Positions 8,779 through 17,489 of a DNA stretch of 28,659 bases are shown here, in pieces. The notes below the pieces were generated by a model, which saw only the letters and a program-made list of their open reading frames with translations, did no database searches and was not told the DNA's origin. Both the position numbers and the translations under genes were made by a program. Position 1 is the stretch's first letter, and each line of letters begins with the position of its first letter. The stretch is from Desulfobacterales bacterium. GTDB taxonomy: Bacteria; Desulfobacterota; Desulfobacteria; Desulfobacterales; UBA11574. The stretch spans positions 1-28,659 of the forward strand of contig JAAXQD010000245.1 of NCBI GenBank assembly GCA_012974475.1, read 5' to 3'.

Positions 8779-9816
8779 ATGCAATTTATAAAGCCTGATA
8801 TCAATATCAATTTTGTCGGTAAAAGAAAGATCGCTTTTACGCTATCGCTGGCGATGATCCTTATCAGCATTACGTCTCTCTTGGTGCACAAAGGGCCCAA
8901 ATACGGTATCGATTTTGCCGGCGGCACCTTGATACAGGTCAAATTCGATGCCCCCGTAAAACTGGCGGATATCAAATCAGGACTCGCCACCGTAAACCTG
9001 GGCAAATCATCGGTTCAAGGGTTCGGCGAACACAGCGACTATGAGTATCTGATCCGGACCGACAGGTCTGTCATGACCGAACAGGGATTTTCTCTCGAAG
9101 TACAAAAGGCCTTGGCGTCGTCAACCGGACAGGGGGTGGACATCCGACGGGTTGAGATGGTTGGGCCCCAGGTGGGAAAAGATTTACGGGAAAAAGCACT
9201 GTTCGCTATGTTTTACGCCCTGCTCTTTATTGCCATATATATATCCGGTCGCTTTGAACTCAAGTGGATGTTGAGCGGCGTTATGGCCGGAGTGCTGATG
9301 AGTGCTGTTTATCTGCTTTCTATTTTCAATGTGAGCGTCCCTTATCTGATTGCGGCGGCATTGGTGGTAACCCTTTTTCTTTTCTGGTTTCTTGAGCTGA
9401 AATATGCCATGGGGGCCATTGTGGCACTTATCCACGATGTTACCATTACGGTGGGTATATTCTCTCTGTTCGGCAAGGAATTTACACTTCCGATCATCGC
9501 AGCGCTTCTCACAATCATCGGATATTCACTCAATGACACCATCATTGTGTTCGACAGAATCCGGGAGAATTTGAGAAAACACCACAAAGATCCTCTGAAA
9601 ACAATCATTAACAGAAGCGTAAATGAAACCCTTAGCCGAACCATACTGACGTCTATGACAACCCTTGCTGTGGTTGTTACCCTGTTTGTCATGGGGGGTG
9701 GGATTATCCATGATTTCGCATTTGCTATGATGATCGGTGTCATTATCGGGACCTACTCTTCCATCTACGTGGCAAGCCCCATACTCCTGGCATGGAAGGT
9801 TCGTGGGAAAAAATAA
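8779..9816 (+). CDS. secF: Protein translocase subunit SecF
   Basis: SecF is the partner of SecD in proton-driven protein export. The 345-residue product has six predicted membrane segments. Signatures are KYGIDFAGGTLIQVKF after helix 1, VEMVGPQVGKDLREKA before helix 2, and TIIGYSLNDTIIVFDRIREN in helix 4, followed by SVNETLSRTILTSMTT. The ATG at 8779 is preferred because it lies eight bases after AGAGGA (8765-8770). A TTG immediately upstream (8776) is in frame and would add one residue. dprA starts three bases after its stop, so secD-secF-dprA form a tight operon. Confidence 0.97.
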   Translation: MQFIKPDININFVGKRKIAFTLSLAMILISITSLLVHKGPKYGIDFAGGTLIQVKFDAPVKLADIKSGLATVNLGKSSVQGFGEHSDYEYLIRTDRSVMTEQGFSLEVQKALASSTGQGVDIRRVEMVGPQVGKDLREKALFAMFYALLFIAIYISGRFELKWMLSGVMAGVLMSAVYLLSIFNVSVPYLIAAALVVTLFLFWFLELKYAMGAIVALIHDVTITVGIFSLFGKEFTLPIIAALLTIIGYSLNDTIIVFDRIRENLRKHHKDPLKTIINRSVNETLSRTILTSMTTLAVVVTLFVMGGGIIHDFAFAMMIGVIIGTYSSIYVASPILLAWKVRGKK

Positions 9817-9819
9817 CAC

Positions 9820-10929
9820 GTGGATCATATTTTGCCATGGTTTCTGCTGAAAAGTGTTCCCGGAATAGGAAACCTCCTTTTCAAACGGCTGATAGATCGT
9901 TTCAATTCCCCGGAGTTTATTTTTGGAGCCGCCCAAGACGAACTTCTTGAGGTTGAAGGCATAACCCATCGCCTCGTTGCCGCTATAAAGCAGCGCAAAA
10001 TTCCCGATTCGGTCAAAAAAGATTTCGATCTTGTCCTGCAAAAGGATTATAAAATTGTTACCATGGCAGATTCCGATTATCCGCCCCTTTTGCTTCAGAT
10101 ACCGGATCCGCCGCCATTTTTGTACGTTTTCGGCCGTCTTGACGGTTCCATAAAAAATGTCGCGGTTGTCGGCTCCAGAAACGCCACAAGTTATGGGCGC
10201 TCCACGACCCGGCGCCTGTGCAGAGATTTGGCCCAGCTCAAGATAACCGTTGTCAGCGGCATGGCACTGGGGATCGATTCGGCAGCCCACGAAGGCGCAC
10301 TCATGGGCAAAGGCACTACCATCGCCGTACTTGGCAGCGGTCTTGAGAACATTTACCCGGCGGAAAACCGAAAGCTTTTTTATCAAATTGCCGACACCGG
10401 TGCCGTTGTTTCAGAATTTTCTCTGACGGCCGAGCCCGATGCCCACAATTTCCCGAGACGAAACAGAATCATCAGTGGGATGTCCCTTGGAACCGTTGTC
10501 GTGGAAGCAACGCGACGGAGCGGGTCTCTGATCACGGCACGTCTTGCAGCAGAACAGAACAGGGAGGTATTTGCGGTTCCGGGCAGCATTCAGTCATTTA
10601 AAAGCACCGGGACGCACACACTCATAAAACAGGGCGCCAAACTGGTTGAACATGCCCAAGACATCATGGAAGAGTTTTCATTTATTATCGAAGCTCCGGT
10701 TGAAACAGATACCACCGCGGATGAAACGCCGGCAAAAATACCGCAGTTGTCCCTGGCGGAATCCAAGGTGTTTGAAGCGCTGGGTCCGTATCCGGTTCAC
10801 ATCGACGATCTGGCACGGAAGCTGTCCATGGAATCCGGCAAACTTTCGAGTGTTCTCCTGCAACTGGAGCTCAAAAATATTGTACAGCAATCTCCAGGGA
10901 AGTTCTTTTCCATTGGGGAAAGGGCGTGA
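9820..10929 (+). CDS. dprA: DNA-processing protein DprA
   Basis: DprA binds incoming single-stranded DNA and loads RecA during natural transformation. It is also kept in many bacteria not known to be competent. The 369-residue product has an N-terminal helix-hairpin-helix part (LLKSVPGIGNLLFKRLIDRF). A Rossmann-like DprA domain holds VAVVGSRNATSYG, VSGMALGIDSAAHEGAL, TIAVLGSGLENIYPAEN, FPRRNRIISGMS and SGSLITARLAAEQNREVFAVPG. A C-terminal winged-helix domain (about 305-369, LAESKVFEALGPYPVHIDDLA) completes it. The start is GTG at 9820, three bases after secF, with GGGAAAAAA as a poor ribosome site, so coupling to secF is likely. A strong hairpin lies about 100 bases downstream. Confidence 0.95.
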   Translation: MDHILPWFLLKSVPGIGNLLFKRLIDRFNSPEFIFGAAQDELLEVEGITHRLVAAIKQRKIPDSVKKDFDLVLQKDYKIVTMADSDYPPLLLQIPDPPPFLYVFGRLDGSIKNVAVVGSRNATSYGRSTTRRLCRDLAQLKITVVSGMALGIDSAAHEGALMGKGTTIAVLGSGLENIYPAENRKLFYQIADTGAVVSEFSLTAEPDAHNFPRRNRIISGMSLGTVVVEATRRSGSLITARLAAEQNREVFAVPGSIQSFKSTGTHTLIKQGAKLVEHAQDIMEEFSFIIEAPVETDTTADETPAKIPQLSLAESKVFEALGPYPVHIDDLARKLSMESGKLSSVLLQLELKNIVQQSPGKFFSIGERA

Positions 10930-11027
10930 GCAGAATTTATAACCGTATGATCGCCGTGCAACATCTCGATAAACAGCGGGATATTAAACGATAATTACCC
11001 GCAAACCAACAATAAAATTTAACATCC

Positions 11028-11075
11028 AGCTGTCTCAAAAATATTAGATGCATTTTTGAGACAGCTTAATATTTT
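11028..11075 (+). terminator. 15-bp hairpin after dprA, probable terminator
   Basis: The arms 11028-11042 (AGCTGTCTCAAAAAT) and 11052-11066 are perfect 15-base complements around a 9-base loop. TAATATTTT follows on the + strand. It probably ends the secDF-dprA transcript ahead of topA. The A/T-symmetric arms also permit use in the other direction. Confidence 0.6.
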
Positions 11076-11076
11076 A

Positions 11077-11176
11077 CAAACTCGTAAAAAGTCATGAATT
11101 CAACTATAGATGGCTAAGTAAAAAGGTTCATATACAAGGCGTAGTATTTTTTCAGGAACGAGGCCATACATGTATT
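11077..11176 (+). repeat. Suspected interspersed-repeat half ending at the topA start
   Basis: Between the hairpin and topA lie two similar units, CTCGTAAAAAGTC (about 11081-11093) and CTAAGTAAAAAGGTT (about 11114-11128). A stretch with TTTTTTCAGGAACGAGGC and the 10-base palindrome ATACATGTAT (11166-11175) follows. From memory, Desulfobacterales genomes carry long hairpin repeats with arms of this kind (GATGGCT..GTAAAAAG..CAAGGCG..TTTTTCAGG..CGAGGC). Only one arm is seen here. No second copy exists in this window to prove it. Confidence 0.35.
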
Positions 11177-11182
11177 GTTGTC

Positions 11183-13441
11183 GTGGAATCACCGACAAAA
11201 GTAAGAACCATTAGAAAATATCTCGGCGACCGGTACAATGTCGCTGCCACCGTTGGCCATATAAAGGACCTTCCGGCAAAAGAGCTGGGTATCGATATCG
11301 AAAAAGGCTTCAAACCCAAATACACGAACATCCCCGGGAAGCAGAAGATTATCAAATCGTTAAGACAGGCTGCAGGGGATTCAAAAGATATTTACCTGGC
11401 ACCCGATCCGGACCGAGAGGGCGAAGCCATTGCATGGCACACTGCGGAAATTCTGAAAAAAAAGGACAGAAAATTTCACAGAGTACTGTTTCATGAACTG
11501 ACAAAAAAGGCCGTCAACGAAGCCCTGGCATCGCCTGAAGATCTCAACCGAAACAAGTATGAAGCACAGCAGGCACGCAGAATGCTCGACAGGCTCGTGG
11601 GATACCAGATATCCCCCTTGTTATGGCGCAAGGTAAAAGGCGGTCTCAGCGCAGGACGCGTACAGTCGGTTACCGTGAGAATAATTTGTGAAAGAGAGCG
11701 GGCTATCCAGGCCTTTGAGTCGCAAGAATACTGGTCGATAACCGCGCATCTTGAGAACAACGATCCCCCGCCGTTCAAGGCAAAGCTGGTTAAAAAGAAG
11801 GGGGAAAAAATTACAATCCCCGATGAAAAGACATCCAACAGCATACTAGAGGAATTGTCCGGGGAAAAATTCCGTGTTGAAAAAATTCAGAAAAAAATTA
11901 CGAAAAGAAATCCCTCGCCGCCGTTTATCACAAGCAAGCTGCAACAGGAAGCCATCCGAAAGCTTAGATTTTCCGCAAAAAAAACAATGATCGTGGCACA
12001 GCAGCTCTATGAAGGTGTCGATCTTGGCCCCGGTGAACCCGAAGGGCTTATTACTTACATGCGCACAGATTCCACGCGTATTTCAAAAGAAGCGGCCATG
12101 GAAGCCCTTCAATTCGTACGGGGAAAATTCGGACAAGAATATGCCAATCCGAAACCGAGGTTTTTCAAAAATCGTAAAAAGGCTCAAGATGCCCATGAAG
12201 CCATACGGCCCACATCGGTCTTTAATACCCCTGAGAAAATCAAACCTTTCCTGTCCCAAGATCAGCTGGCGTTGTATGAGCTAATCTGGAAGCGCTTTGT
12301 TTCATCTCAGATGAAACAGGCCCTCATCAATCAGAATTCCATATCGATCCGTGCCGGTTCATATCTCTTTACCGCCAGCGGCTCATCGGTTGCGTTTCCC
12401 GGTTTTATGGCGCTCTATATGTCCGTGGACGAGCAGATCGAAAGTGAAAGTCAAAAGAAAAAAGGCGATCTTCCCGAACTGAGTGAAGGGATGATTTTGA
12501 AACTCAATCGATTGGAACCCAAACAGCATTTTACCATACCTCCGCCGAGATTTTCAGAGGCGTCATTGGTGAAGGAACTCGAAGAAAACGGCATCGGGCG
12601 ACCCAGCACCTATGCCGCTATTCTGTCGACCATCCGGGAAAAAGGTTATGTGGATCTGATCAAGAGATACTTCAAACCCAACGAACTGGGTTTCATCGTC
12701 AACGATCTGCTGGTGGAAAGCTTTCCCGATGTATTCGATGTAGAGTTTACCGCCAAAATGGAAGACGACCTGGACCGCATAGAACTCACAGAAGCGGACG
12801 TTTTGGAAATTTTAACCCGCTTCTACGATGCATTTAAAAAGGAACTCGACGCAGCTTCAACCGCCATGCTCAGTATAAAAGGTGTGGGCTTCCCCACAGA
12901 CCTCACCTGTCCCAAATGTAGCGCCCGGCTTCATATCCGGATCGGTAAGACCGGACATTTTCTGAGCTGCTCCGGTTATCCGGAATGTACCCATTCCAGC
13001 AACTACACCCGGGATGAAAAAGGGGTTATTCATCCCACCGAACTGCCGCCCGATGAACCTTCGGACAAGGTTTGTGAAAAATGCGGCAAACCGATGCTCA
13101 TAAAGCATGGGAGATACGGCACATTCTACGCTTGCAGCGGGTATCCGGAGTGCAAAAACACCCTTTCCGCAAATTCAAACAACGGGGGAGAAAAAACCGG
13201 GGTCGACTGCCCGGAAACGGATTGCGATGGAGACCTTGTTCAACGAACATCCAGGCGGGGTAAAATTTTTTACGGTTGCAGCCGCTTCCCGGATTGCACC
13301 TTTGCCATCTGGGACAAACCTGTAGATAAGCAGTGCCCCGATTGCGGAGCCCGGTTCCTGGTGGAAAAATCCACAAAAAAACAGGGCGACTTTCTGGCCT
13401 GTAACACCAAGGAATGCGGATTTAAGTTAAACCAAAATTAA
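11183..13441 (+). CDS. topA: DNA topoisomerase I (start uncertain)
   Basis: This type IA topoisomerase relaxes negative supercoils through a tyrosine-DNA link. From GTG 11183 it is 752 residues. The Toprim part opens VESPTK and has DPDREGEAIAWH (D75, D77, E81). The catalytic tyrosine is Y292 in GLITYMRTDSTRIS, and ARRMLDRLVGYQISPLLW and SAGRVQSVTVRII are also typical. Four C-terminal zinc ribbons follow (CPKC..CSGYPEC, CEKC..CSGYPEC, CPETDC..CSRFPDC, CPDC..CNTKEC). Family members normally have about seven residues before VESPTK, forming the first strand (LVIVESP). Here the codons upstream do encode CIVV in frame, but no ATG, GTG or TTG precedes them. An ATG at 11170 with a good GAGG site is in another frame. 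The true start is unresolved. Confidence 0.93.
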   Translation: MESPTKVRTIRKYLGDRYNVAATVGHIKDLPAKELGIDIEKGFKPKYTNIPGKQKIIKSLRQAAGDSKDIYLAPDPDREGEAIAWHTAEILKKKDRKFHRVLFHELTKKAVNEALASPEDLNRNKYEAQQARRMLDRLVGYQISPLLWRKVKGGLSAGRVQSVTVRIICERERAIQAFESQEYWSITAHLENNDPPPFKAKLVKKKGEKITIPDEKTSNSILEELSGEKFRVEKIQKKITKRNPSPPFITSKLQQEAIRKLRFSAKKTMIVAQQLYEGVDLGPGEPEGLITYMRTDSTRISKEAAMEALQFVRGKFGQEYANPKPRFFKNRKKAQDAHEAIRPTSVFNTPEKIKPFLSQDQLALYELIWKRFVSSQMKQALINQNSISIRAGSYLFTASGSSVAFPGFMALYMSVDEQIESESQKKKGDLPELSEGMILKLNRLEPKQHFTIPPPRFSEASLVKELEENGIGRPSTYAAILSTIREKGYVDLIKRYFKPNELGFIVNDLLVESFPDVFDVEFTAKMEDDLDRIELTEADVLEILTRFYDAFKKELDAASTAMLSIKGVGFPTDLTCPKCSARLHIRIGKTGHFLSCSGYPECTHSSNYTRDEKGVIHPTELPPDEPSDKVCEKCGKPMLIKHGRYGTFYACSGYPECKNTLSANSNNGGEKTGVDCPETDCDGDLVQRTSRRGKIFYGCSRFPDCTFAIWDKPVDKQCPDCGARFLVEKSTKKQGDFLACNTKECGFKLNQN

Positions 13442-13536
13442 GCGATTTTTAGCTCGATCTGTACCGATCTCTTGCGCATCAAGGATTCGCAAAAATCCTC
13501 GACATATCCATGGGTATGCACCCCAAGGACATTTAA

Positions 13537-13553
13537 AACCTTCCTGAAGGTTC
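13537..13553 (-). terminator. Possible terminator overlapping the isomerase stop
   Basis: AACCTTC (13537-13543) and GAAGGTT (13546-13552) form a 7-base-pair stem with a very short loop. On the - strand the stem is followed by TTTAAAT. The stop codon of the isomerase-like gene (13554-13552) lies in the stem base. It could serve that gene. Confidence 0.4.
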
Positions 13554-14376
13554 AAACCTGCCCATGGGGGGTGTTGAGATGGTTTCCAAAGTCGGCCGAG
13601 GAGAGGCTTTCCCACAGTGTTTCTTCCTCATGGGGCTCCAATGTGATGGTGGGATTCAACCCATTCTGACGCATCCGTTGAAAAAGACTCCCGAAATCCA
13701 CGTTCCCCGCTCCGATTGCCCAATGGGTGTCTGCTTCTCCGTCATTATCGTGGAGGTGAACTTCCATTATTTTCTCATTGAAAGTGTCGATCCATTTTTT
13801 GAGGGGCTCATTGGCGAAAACATTGTGGTGCCCCACATCCAAACAAAACCCGAAAGAATCGGATGGAATCGCCTCGAAAAGAGCGGAATGCACTTGAGGA
13901 CTTTTCTCGTAAACATTTTCCAGCAACAGTTTAAATCCGAAACGTTCTGCTTGCGCCACATAGGGCTTCCATGTGGCAACACTCGATGACAGCCAGTCTG
14001 TCCAGAGCTCCCGATAATGACACGGATCGTAACCGGTATGGCAGACCACATTCACCGGTTCAAAAATAGGAATTATCTCAAAAAAACGCGTCAATCTTTT
14101 TCGTGTTGCCGTCAACAGCATCGGATCGATACCGCCGGGGACCAGATCCATAAAAGGACCGTGCAAGGTTATTTTAAGCTTATTTGCTTTGAGAATCTCA
14201 GCCATCTGCTCAAACTCCTTGGCAGATGTCGTGTCCAGGGCATGGGCATCTATTCCAATTTCAGGGTTCATTCCGTATTCCAGGAACATGGGAAGATATC
14301 TATTTTTGAGATCGAAAAATGGCGCATTAACCTGTATTTTTTTCAACATTTTTAAATCCGCTTTTCGTTTTTCCAT
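13552..14376 (-). CDS. Sugar-phosphate isomerase/epimerase-like TIM-barrel protein
   Basis: This is a member of the xylose-isomerase-like / AP-endonuclease-2 TIM-barrel superfamily. Its members bind a divalent metal and isomerise sugars or cut DNA. The 274-residue product shows the expected metal-site segments in order: ITLHGPFMDL, VVCHTGYDP, LLLENVYE, FCLDVGHHNVF, MEVHLHDNDG and ITLEPHEE. The DVGH and HLHDNDG segments favour a sugar isomerase-like rather than a DNA-repair role, but the substrate is not known. I start it at ATG 14376, just after GAGAAGAGG. A second ATG at 14349 (MLKKIQVNAPFF) is nearly as good and begins closer to the conserved region. The frame stays open to 14565 with arginine-rich, unlikely sequence. 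Confidence 0.75.
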   Translation of the reverse strand: MEKRKADLKMLKKIQVNAPFFDLKNRYLPMFLEYGMNPEIGIDAHALDTTSAKEFEQMAEILKANKLKITLHGPFMDLVPGGIDPMLLTATRKRLTRFFEIIPIFEPVNVVCHTGYDPCHYRELWTDWLSSSVATWKPYVAQAERFGFKLLLENVYEKSPQVHSALFEAIPSDSFGFCLDVGHHNVFANEPLKKWIDTFNEKIMEVHLHDNDGEADTHWAIGAGNVDFGSLFQRMRQNGLNPTITLEPHEEETLWESLSSADFGNHLNTPHGQV

Positions 14377-14625
14377 AACCTCTTCTCGATGTTTGATGGC
14401 GTGCTGTTGCCGTAAAAAACCCAATCGATTTGTCAGGACGTGACGCCGCCTGCAGCAGAGGGCGGGGGTCTTTCGGTTTCCGTGTGTGGACGTGGTCCGA
14501 GTTCGGGCATTTGCAGTGCGCCGTCGCGGCCCAGGCCGCCTTCCGAGCCGGTCCGAATTTTTCATAACTGGTATGGAAATTCAGGACCTACCAGCTTTTG
14601 CCATGGGATCTCGACAACGGTGGGG
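14377..14625. other. GC-rich spacer, no gene seen
   Basis: This 249-base stretch lies between two - strand genes and is richer in G and C than its neighbours. Open frames on both strands give arginine/proline-rich nonsense. CTGGTA and TACCAG (about 14568-14594) could pair around a 15-base loop but no T-run follows on the relevant strand. No gene, promoter or terminator is supported. Confidence 0.5.
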
Positions 14626-14967
14626 TTAACCCATTTTCTCTGCACATTCAACGCACAGATCCGTTTCAGGCAGAATCATCAATCGTGCGAATAAAATGGG
14701 TTCTTCACACTGCCCGCATAATCCAAAATCCGGGGCATCGATCATTCTCAAAGCACGTTCCAGTTTTGACAAGGTATATTGAGTATTGCGCAATGTCGCT
14801 TCATTGATGCTCTTGCTGCTTATTGCTTCCATGCGGGTCAGCCTGCCGATGGAATTGTCCGGTGGAATCGGCGCGGTCAGCTCTTTAAAAGAAATAATAT
14901 CTTTTTTTAAGATCTCGATTTTCTCCCGGATATGATGTTCGAGTTTTTCTCTTTCGATTTTTTTCAT
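14626..14967 (-). CDS. Short TraR/DksA-family zinc-finger protein
   Basis: Members of this family bind RNA polymerase in its secondary channel and adjust transcription, often with ppGpp. The 113-residue product has a coiled-coil N-terminal half (about 1-75), with PIPPDNSIGRLTRMEAI near the hairpin turn. A C4 zinc finger (C84, C87, C105, C108, as CGQC..CVEC) closes it. The acidic DxxDxA tip of true DksA is absent, so a DksA-like activity should not be assumed. I start it at ATG 14967 because the homologous part begins there. A GGAGAAG site lies about 15 bases upstream, rather far. A TTG at 15027 would add 20 unlikely residues. Confidence 0.8.
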   Translation of the reverse strand: MKKIEREKLEHHIREKIEILKKDIISFKELTAPIPPDNSIGRLTRMEAISSKSINEATLRNTQYTLSKLERALRMIDAPDFGLCGQCEEPILFARLMILPETDLCVECAEKMG

Positions 14968-15091
14968 GGCATTTTTATGGGCTCTTCTCCAAGAACCCTT
15001 GAACCCTCCGGGATCATACCGACTCAATTAGAAATGACCCACTTATTTTACCTCAACAAATAAAAATCCTCGGGAAATGGTCCAAAAGAGG

Positions 15092-15865
15092 TTATTTTCC
15101 GCCGAATACACGCTTGAGCAAATCCGTGGTTCGCTTGGCCGGATTCTGGCGGATCGCGGCTTCTTCCTTGGCCATATAATAGAAGATCCCGTCCATCCCT
15201 TTATCGACGACATAATCTTTCAAATCGGCTTTCACGTCCGGAACAAAAGGGAAGGATTTGTATTCTTTCATCACGTTGTCATACGCCTGAACAGCACCCA
15301 CCTCTGCAAGGCTTTTGTCGACAACGGGCTGCATCTCTTTTGCCAGAGACGGCGACATTTTCTTTCGAAAATATTGGGTAGCAGCGTCTTCCGGGCCTTC
15401 ATATATCTTCTTTACATCGTCGAAACTCATTTCGCTGATCGCCTCAAGGAAAAGATTCTTTGCCTTGGGGGTGGCCACTTCCGCAGCCCGGTTGAGTTTC
15501 AGTTCAAGATCTTCGAGCAGTCCGGACATGCCGACCTTGTCCAGCACGGACTTTACGGTGTCCAATTGTTTCGGCAAAGGTATGTGAACGGCTGAATCGG
15601 CGTTGAAACCGTCCAAACGGCCCAACCGCGCAACCACATCCTCCGACCCGACCCGAAGCGCCTCTTTTAGTCCGGCCCCGATCTCTTCAAGAGTAATACC
15701 CGTCGACGTGCTGCTTTCCCCGTATGTCTTGAGGAGATCTGTGCCTTTTTCCCACCAATTTTCTCCGGCTTCCGTTGAAACGGAAATTAAAGACATCGCG
15801 AAAAAAAACATGCCGAACATGAATATAAAACGACCCGTTGAACGTTTCAGGAAATTTGTGTCCAT
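15092..15865 (-). CDS. DUF4197 family exported protein
   Basis: The 257-residue product begins with a signal peptide (residues about 1-33, hydrophobic FIFMFGMFFFAMSLISV, likely cut after STEA). The mature part is helical and fits the DUF4197 family in order: GLKEALRVGSEDVVARLGR, then DGFNADSAVHIPLPKQLDTVKSVLDKVG. EAISEMSFDDVKKIYEG, DAATQYFRKKM, and near the end DYVVDKGMDGIFYYMAKEEAAIRQNPAKRTTDLLKRVFG follow. The function of the family is unknown to me; a periplasmic role is implied by the signal. The start is ATG 15865 behind a strong AAGGAG, with a compact hairpin directly upstream of that site. Confidence 0.85.
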   Translation of the reverse strand: MDTNFLKRSTGRFIFMFGMFFFAMSLISVSTEAGENWWEKGTDLLKTYGESSTSTGITLEEIGAGLKEALRVGSEDVVARLGRLDGFNADSAVHIPLPKQLDTVKSVLDKVGMSGLLEDLELKLNRAAEVATPKAKNLFLEAISEMSFDDVKKIYEGPEDAATQYFRKKMSPSLAKEMQPVVDKSLAEVGAVQAYDNVMKEYKSFPFVPDVKADLKDYVVDKGMDGIFYYMAKEEAAIRQNPAKRTTDLLKRVFGGK

Positions 15866-15881
15866 GATAATCTCCTTTTTG

Positions 15882-15900
15882 TCAGGGGGCTTGCCCCTGA
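15882..15900 (-). other. GC hairpin just upstream of the DUF4197 ribosome site
   Basis: TCAGGGG (15882-15888) and CCCCTGA (15894-15900) form a perfect 7-base-pair stem with a 5-base loop. On the - strand the stem is followed by CAAAAAGGAG, the ribosome site of the DUF4197 gene, and not by a T-run. It is more likely a 5' leader structure than a terminator. Confidence 0.4.
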
Positions 15901-16000
15901 TCGAACGATGGTCGAGGCCACTCCTTTGATATTTAGACTCCCACGGTCTTGTGCCGGTGGTCTTCTGATAATTTTGGATGGGTTTTGTCCGGACAAGGCT

Positions 16001-16456
16001 TTAACCCTGAATCGATACAGATATCTCCTCTACCCTTTTTGAGATGTCTCGGACCGTCATTCTCCGGTGGTCTATCCACCATTTTGCCTCGGTTTTTTCC
16101 CGCCATTCCTTGAAAAACAGGTGAAAAGCCTTTTCGGACAGTTCCCGTTGATCGTCATTTTCAAACTTGAGGCTTTTTCTCAGATAATCGAGCTTGTTGA
16201 TCAGCTCTCCCCGGATCTTCTCCCCCCATGACACCATCTTTCGAGTGCCTTTAAGTTCAGGAAATCCGATGGCCTGATGTGCCTCGACAAGTTTTGCCGT
16301 CTCCTTGCCGAAATATTCTTTTTTGCATTTTTCGCAATACCAATCTTTTTTATCCACCAGAAACAGATTTCTCTCGTGGCTCTCGAAAAGCTGCATCTTG
16401 AACTTGGTGCGGCATGTACGGCATTTTACCTCATATGTATAGATGTCTTCAGTCAT
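16001..16456 (-). CDS. Zinc-ribbon protein of unknown function
   Basis: I do not recognise this family. The 151-residue product opens with a putative zinc ribbon: CRTC at 12-15 and CEKC at 41-44, separated by a charged strand-like region. A long, charged, helical part follows with regular lysine/glutamate spacing and several tryptophans (EWREKTEAKWWIDHRRM). No signal peptide or membrane segment is present, so it should be cytoplasmic. The start is ATG 16456 with GGTGA five bases upstream. It is followed, same strand, by the DUF4197 gene after 135 bases. Nucleic-acid or metal binding is plausible from the ribbon alone. Confidence 0.65.
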   Translation of the reverse strand: MTEDIYTYEVKCRTCRTKFKMQLFESHERNLFLVDKKDWYCEKCKKEYFGKETAKLVEAHQAIGFPELKGTRKMVSWGEKIRGELINKLDYLRKSLKFENDDQRELSEKAFHLFFKEWREKTEAKWWIDHRRMTVRDISKRVEEISVSIQG

Positions 16457-16555
16457 TTTTCACCGATGGTCCTTACGTCTGTTGACGTCCTTGTCCTGAA
16501 TTTATTGGGATTTAGGGCAGGATATTCCACGGCCCACAGTCACGAACGATTCCGT

Positions 16556-17489
16556 TCAGCGGTCACCTGCCGGTAATGTTTCTTTGTTTAACTTCAACCG
16601 GCCCAGATAATGTCGACCCCAGATGACGACTAGAATGCCGCCGAGTATCATTATACCTGAAAGGGTCAGACGGAGCGTGATGGCTTCGGAAACGAATATT
16701 ACACCGCCCAAGGCGGCGATTGCGGGAACCAGCAGCTGGACCACAGCGGCTTGGACGGCTGAGAGTCCCCCCAAGTGCCACATACCATAGGGTGTAACCG
16801 ATCCCGGATGCAATAGCGCCTGACAATGCCGCCAATACGATCCCCTCGGTTGAGCACCGGGCGTTTCCAATGGCCGCAATGGCCAAAACCATAACCAGTG
16901 GGATGGTGCGTAAAAAATTATACGCGGTATCCATCAGCGGATTCACCGAATCTCGCCCTTTAAGAGTATAAACACCCCATGCCATACCGGCGATGGTCAT
17001 CAGAGAAAAACCGGTGACCGACGGTGTGCTGACCCCGGGTAAAATCAGATATGCAAATCCGATGAATGCAATGGATATACCGATCCGTTCGGTTATGTGC
17101 AATCGATTACCCGAAATAATATACAACGATATCATCGTTATCTGCACCGAAGCAAACAAAATGAGCGCACCCGTTCCGGTGTCCAGTGAAATATAGGCAA
17201 ATGAAAATGCAACCGCATAAATAAACAACATCAAACCGGCCCACCAGCTGCCTTTAGCAGGTGAGCTGTTTTTATTGCGGGTGATCTTTAAGATTGCCCA
17301 AAGAACCACGGCGCCGGACAACAAACGTATCACGGTGAAACTGCATGCATCAATGGTTTTTTCGCCCAGTGCCAATCGGCACAGCACTGAATTCGCCGCA
17401 AACGCAATCAGCGCGAGCCCGGTAAATATAAGCGTTTTTATGAATAAAAGACTCGGTTTGTTTGTCAAAAAAGTCTCCGGATAAAACAT
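16556..17489 (-). pseudogene. DMT/EamA-family transporter broken by a frameshift
   Basis: A 10-helix drug/metabolite transporter of the EamA type is encoded in two frames. The first covers most of it, from FIKTLIFTGLALIAFAANSV to IGYTLWYVALGG. It then runs into arginine/proline-rich nonsense. The second frame resumes exactly there with GGLSAVQAAVVQLLVPAIAA and continues through the last two helices to LPAGDR at 16556. The break is at a run of six C (16767-16772 on the + strand). Five would restore one frame of about 310 residues. It may be a recent mutation, a phase-variable tract or an assembly error. The start is uncertain: ATG 17489, or a TTG at 17468 with a better GGAG site. It lies downstream of cyanase on the same strand. 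Confidence 0.85.

Noticed and set aside
13564..13989. 141-codon + strand ORF opposite the isomerase-like gene
   Set aside because: It is antisense to a gene with clear metal-site motifs and has no ribosome site or domain of its own.
14377..14565. N-terminal extension of the isomerase-like gene
   Set aside because: The 63 extra codons are arginine/threonine-rich and unlike the family; the ATG at 14376 with GAGAAGAGG is the better start.
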